Below, piece by piece: positions 4,181-5,186 of a DNA stretch of 5,186 nucleotides (position 1 is the first letter of the stretch; each line of letters opens with the position of its first letter). The DNA is from an uncultured Actinomyces sp. Its GTDB lineage: Bacteria; Actinomycetota; Actinomycetes; Actinomycetales; Actinomycetaceae. The notes beneath the pieces are model-generated. The model was given only the letters and a program-made list of their open reading frames with translations. It was not told the origin of the DNA and ran no database searches. The position numbers and the translations under genes were made by a program. Where the stretch lies: positions 1 through 5,186 of the forward strand of contig CALBAF010000189.1 in NCBI GenBank assembly GCA_937926415.1, given 5' to 3'.

Positions 4181-5186
4181 ATGTCCAAGAAGTACCTCTC
4201 TGTCGCCTTCGCCTACGTGGGAGTTATCATCGGTGCGGGCCTGGCGAGCGGCCAGGACCTGCTCCAGTACTTCCTCTCCTTTGGCGCGAAGGGCCTGATC
4301 GGCATCGCGGCCCTGGGCGTCCTCAACGTCGCCTTCGGCGTCGTCGCGCTCCAGCTGGGCTCCTACTACCGGTCCGGCCATCACGACGAGGTCTTCGAAC
4401 GTATCACCCACCCGGCGCTGCGCCGCGTCATCGACGTCATGCTCGTCTTCTCGGGCTTCGCGATGGGCTTCGTGATGCTCGCGGGTGCGGGCGCGAACCT
4501 TGAGCAGCAGTTTGGCCTGCCCGCGTGGGCGGGAAGCGCCCTGTGCGCGGTGTTGGTTATTCTCACGGCCTTCCTGGACTTCGACCGGATCATGAAGGTG
4601 ATCGGCGTCTTCACGCCCATGATCATCATCGCCATCACCATCCTCACGATCTATTCGCTGGCGACGCCTCACCCCAGCGTCGCCGAGCTCAACGCCGCCG
4701 CCACCCAGGTCACCCCGGCGCTGCCCAACCTGTGGCTCTCCACGATCAACTACTTCGCGCTGTGCGTGGTCAACGGCATCGCCATGGCCTTCGTGCTCGG
4801 CGGCTCGGTGCTGCGCATCGGCGAGGCCCGCCGTGCCGGGCGCATCGGCGGCACCATCATCGCCCTCGTGATCGGCGCCGACGCCCTGTGCCTGTACCTG
4901 AACATGGACCGCGTCTGGGACGTCAACGTTCCCGCCCTCGAGATCGCGCGCTCGATCCACCCGGCCTTCGCCTTCGTCTACACGCTGATCATTTTCGCGC
5001 TCATCTACAACACGGTCTTTTCGCTGTTCTACTCGACGGCGCGCCGTTTCTCGGGCGGGGATACCACCCGCATGTGCATCGTCCTCGTCGGCGTCGTTGC
5101 CGTGGGCTACGCGGCGTCGCTCATGGGCTTCAAGAAGCTCATCGGCGGCATGTATCCGATCATCGGTTGGCTGGGCGTCGCCCTCC
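4181..5186 (+). CDS. YkvI-like membrane transporter (APC/LeuT-fold type), cut by window edge
   Basis: The frame is open from ATG 4181 to the right edge, giving 335 complete codons. The N-terminus SVAFAYVGVIIGAGLASGQD (7-26) is the hallmark of the YkvI family: a first transmembrane helix broken by GAGLASGQ, as in APC-type transporters with a LeuT fold. Further hydrophobic segments are near residues 37-60, 84-104, 115-131, 138-160, 183-209, 223-240, 262-285, 299-315 and 322-335, so about ten helices are seen. The loop around 65-80 (SGHHDEVFERITHP) and the RIGEARRAGRIGG stretch (212-224) are the main polar, probably cytoplasmic, parts. It should sit in the plasma membrane and move a small solute; B. 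subtilis YkvI has no settled substrate as far as I know. The start is supported by GGAAGGA four bases upstream. The C-terminus is missing only because the window ends. Confidence 0.85.
   Translation, partial: MSKKYLSVAFAYVGVIIGAGLASGQDLLQYFLSFGAKGLIGIAALGVLNVAFGVVALQLGSYYRSGHHDEVFERITHPALRRVIDVMLVFSGFAMGFVMLAGAGANLEQQFGLPAWAGSALCAVLVILTAFLDFDRIMKVIGVFTPMIIIAITILTIYSLATPHPSVAELNAAATQVTPALPNLWLSTINYFALCVVNGIAMAFVLGGSVLRIGEARRAGRIGGTIIALVIGADALCLYLNMDRVWDVNVPALEIARSIHPAFAFVYTLIIFALIYNTVFSLFYSTARRFSGGDTTRMCIVLVGVVAVGYAASLMGFKKLIGGMYPIIGWLGVAL

Noticed and set aside
4127..4960. Long minus-strand open frame (277 codons) opposite the transporter gene
   Set aside because: The translation is low-complexity and rich in D, E, R, H and G with no recognisable domain, while the plus strand encodes a clear membrane protein with a ribosome binding site.

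Overview
The window looks like chromosomal DNA of a high-GC Gram-positive bacterium. Codons are strongly biased to G or C at the third position, long antisense shadow frames run opposite the genes, and several start codons look leaderless, as is common in Actinomycetota. The set of metabolic genes and type II toxin-antitoxin (TA) modules would fit an Actinomycetaceae-like organism (Actinomyces/Schaalia). That placement is inference and was not tested by a search.

Layout, left to right: (i) the N-terminal part of a class I SAM-dependent methyltransferase on the minus strand, cut by the left edge; (ii) TA module 1 on plus, an intact RelB/DinJ-type antitoxin followed by a YafQ-type toxin gene broken by one in-frame TGA; (iii) a PLP-dependent L-threonine aldolase-family enzyme; (iv) TA module 2 on plus, a RelB/DinJ-type antitoxin overlapping an intact YoeB-type toxin, preceded by a perfect 12-bp inverted repeat; (v) an FMN nitroreductase-family protein; (vi) TA module 3 on minus, a Phd/YefM-type antitoxin followed by a RelE-type toxin, with a TGTACA-containing palindrome at its promoter; (vii) the first 335 codons of a YkvI-like membrane transporter on plus, cut by the right edge.

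Three unrelated TA modules alternate with single metabolic or transport genes over about 3.6 kb. TA genes and metabolic genes have no evident shared pathway. The modules appear to be independent insertions into gaps between housekeeping-like genes, and module 1 is decaying. No transposase, integrase, tRNA, rRNA or CRISPR array is visible. No completely new system was recognised. The most informative signals are the single-stop toxin pseudogene beside an intact antitoxin, the clustering and partner mixing of the TA modules, and the well-defined operators.
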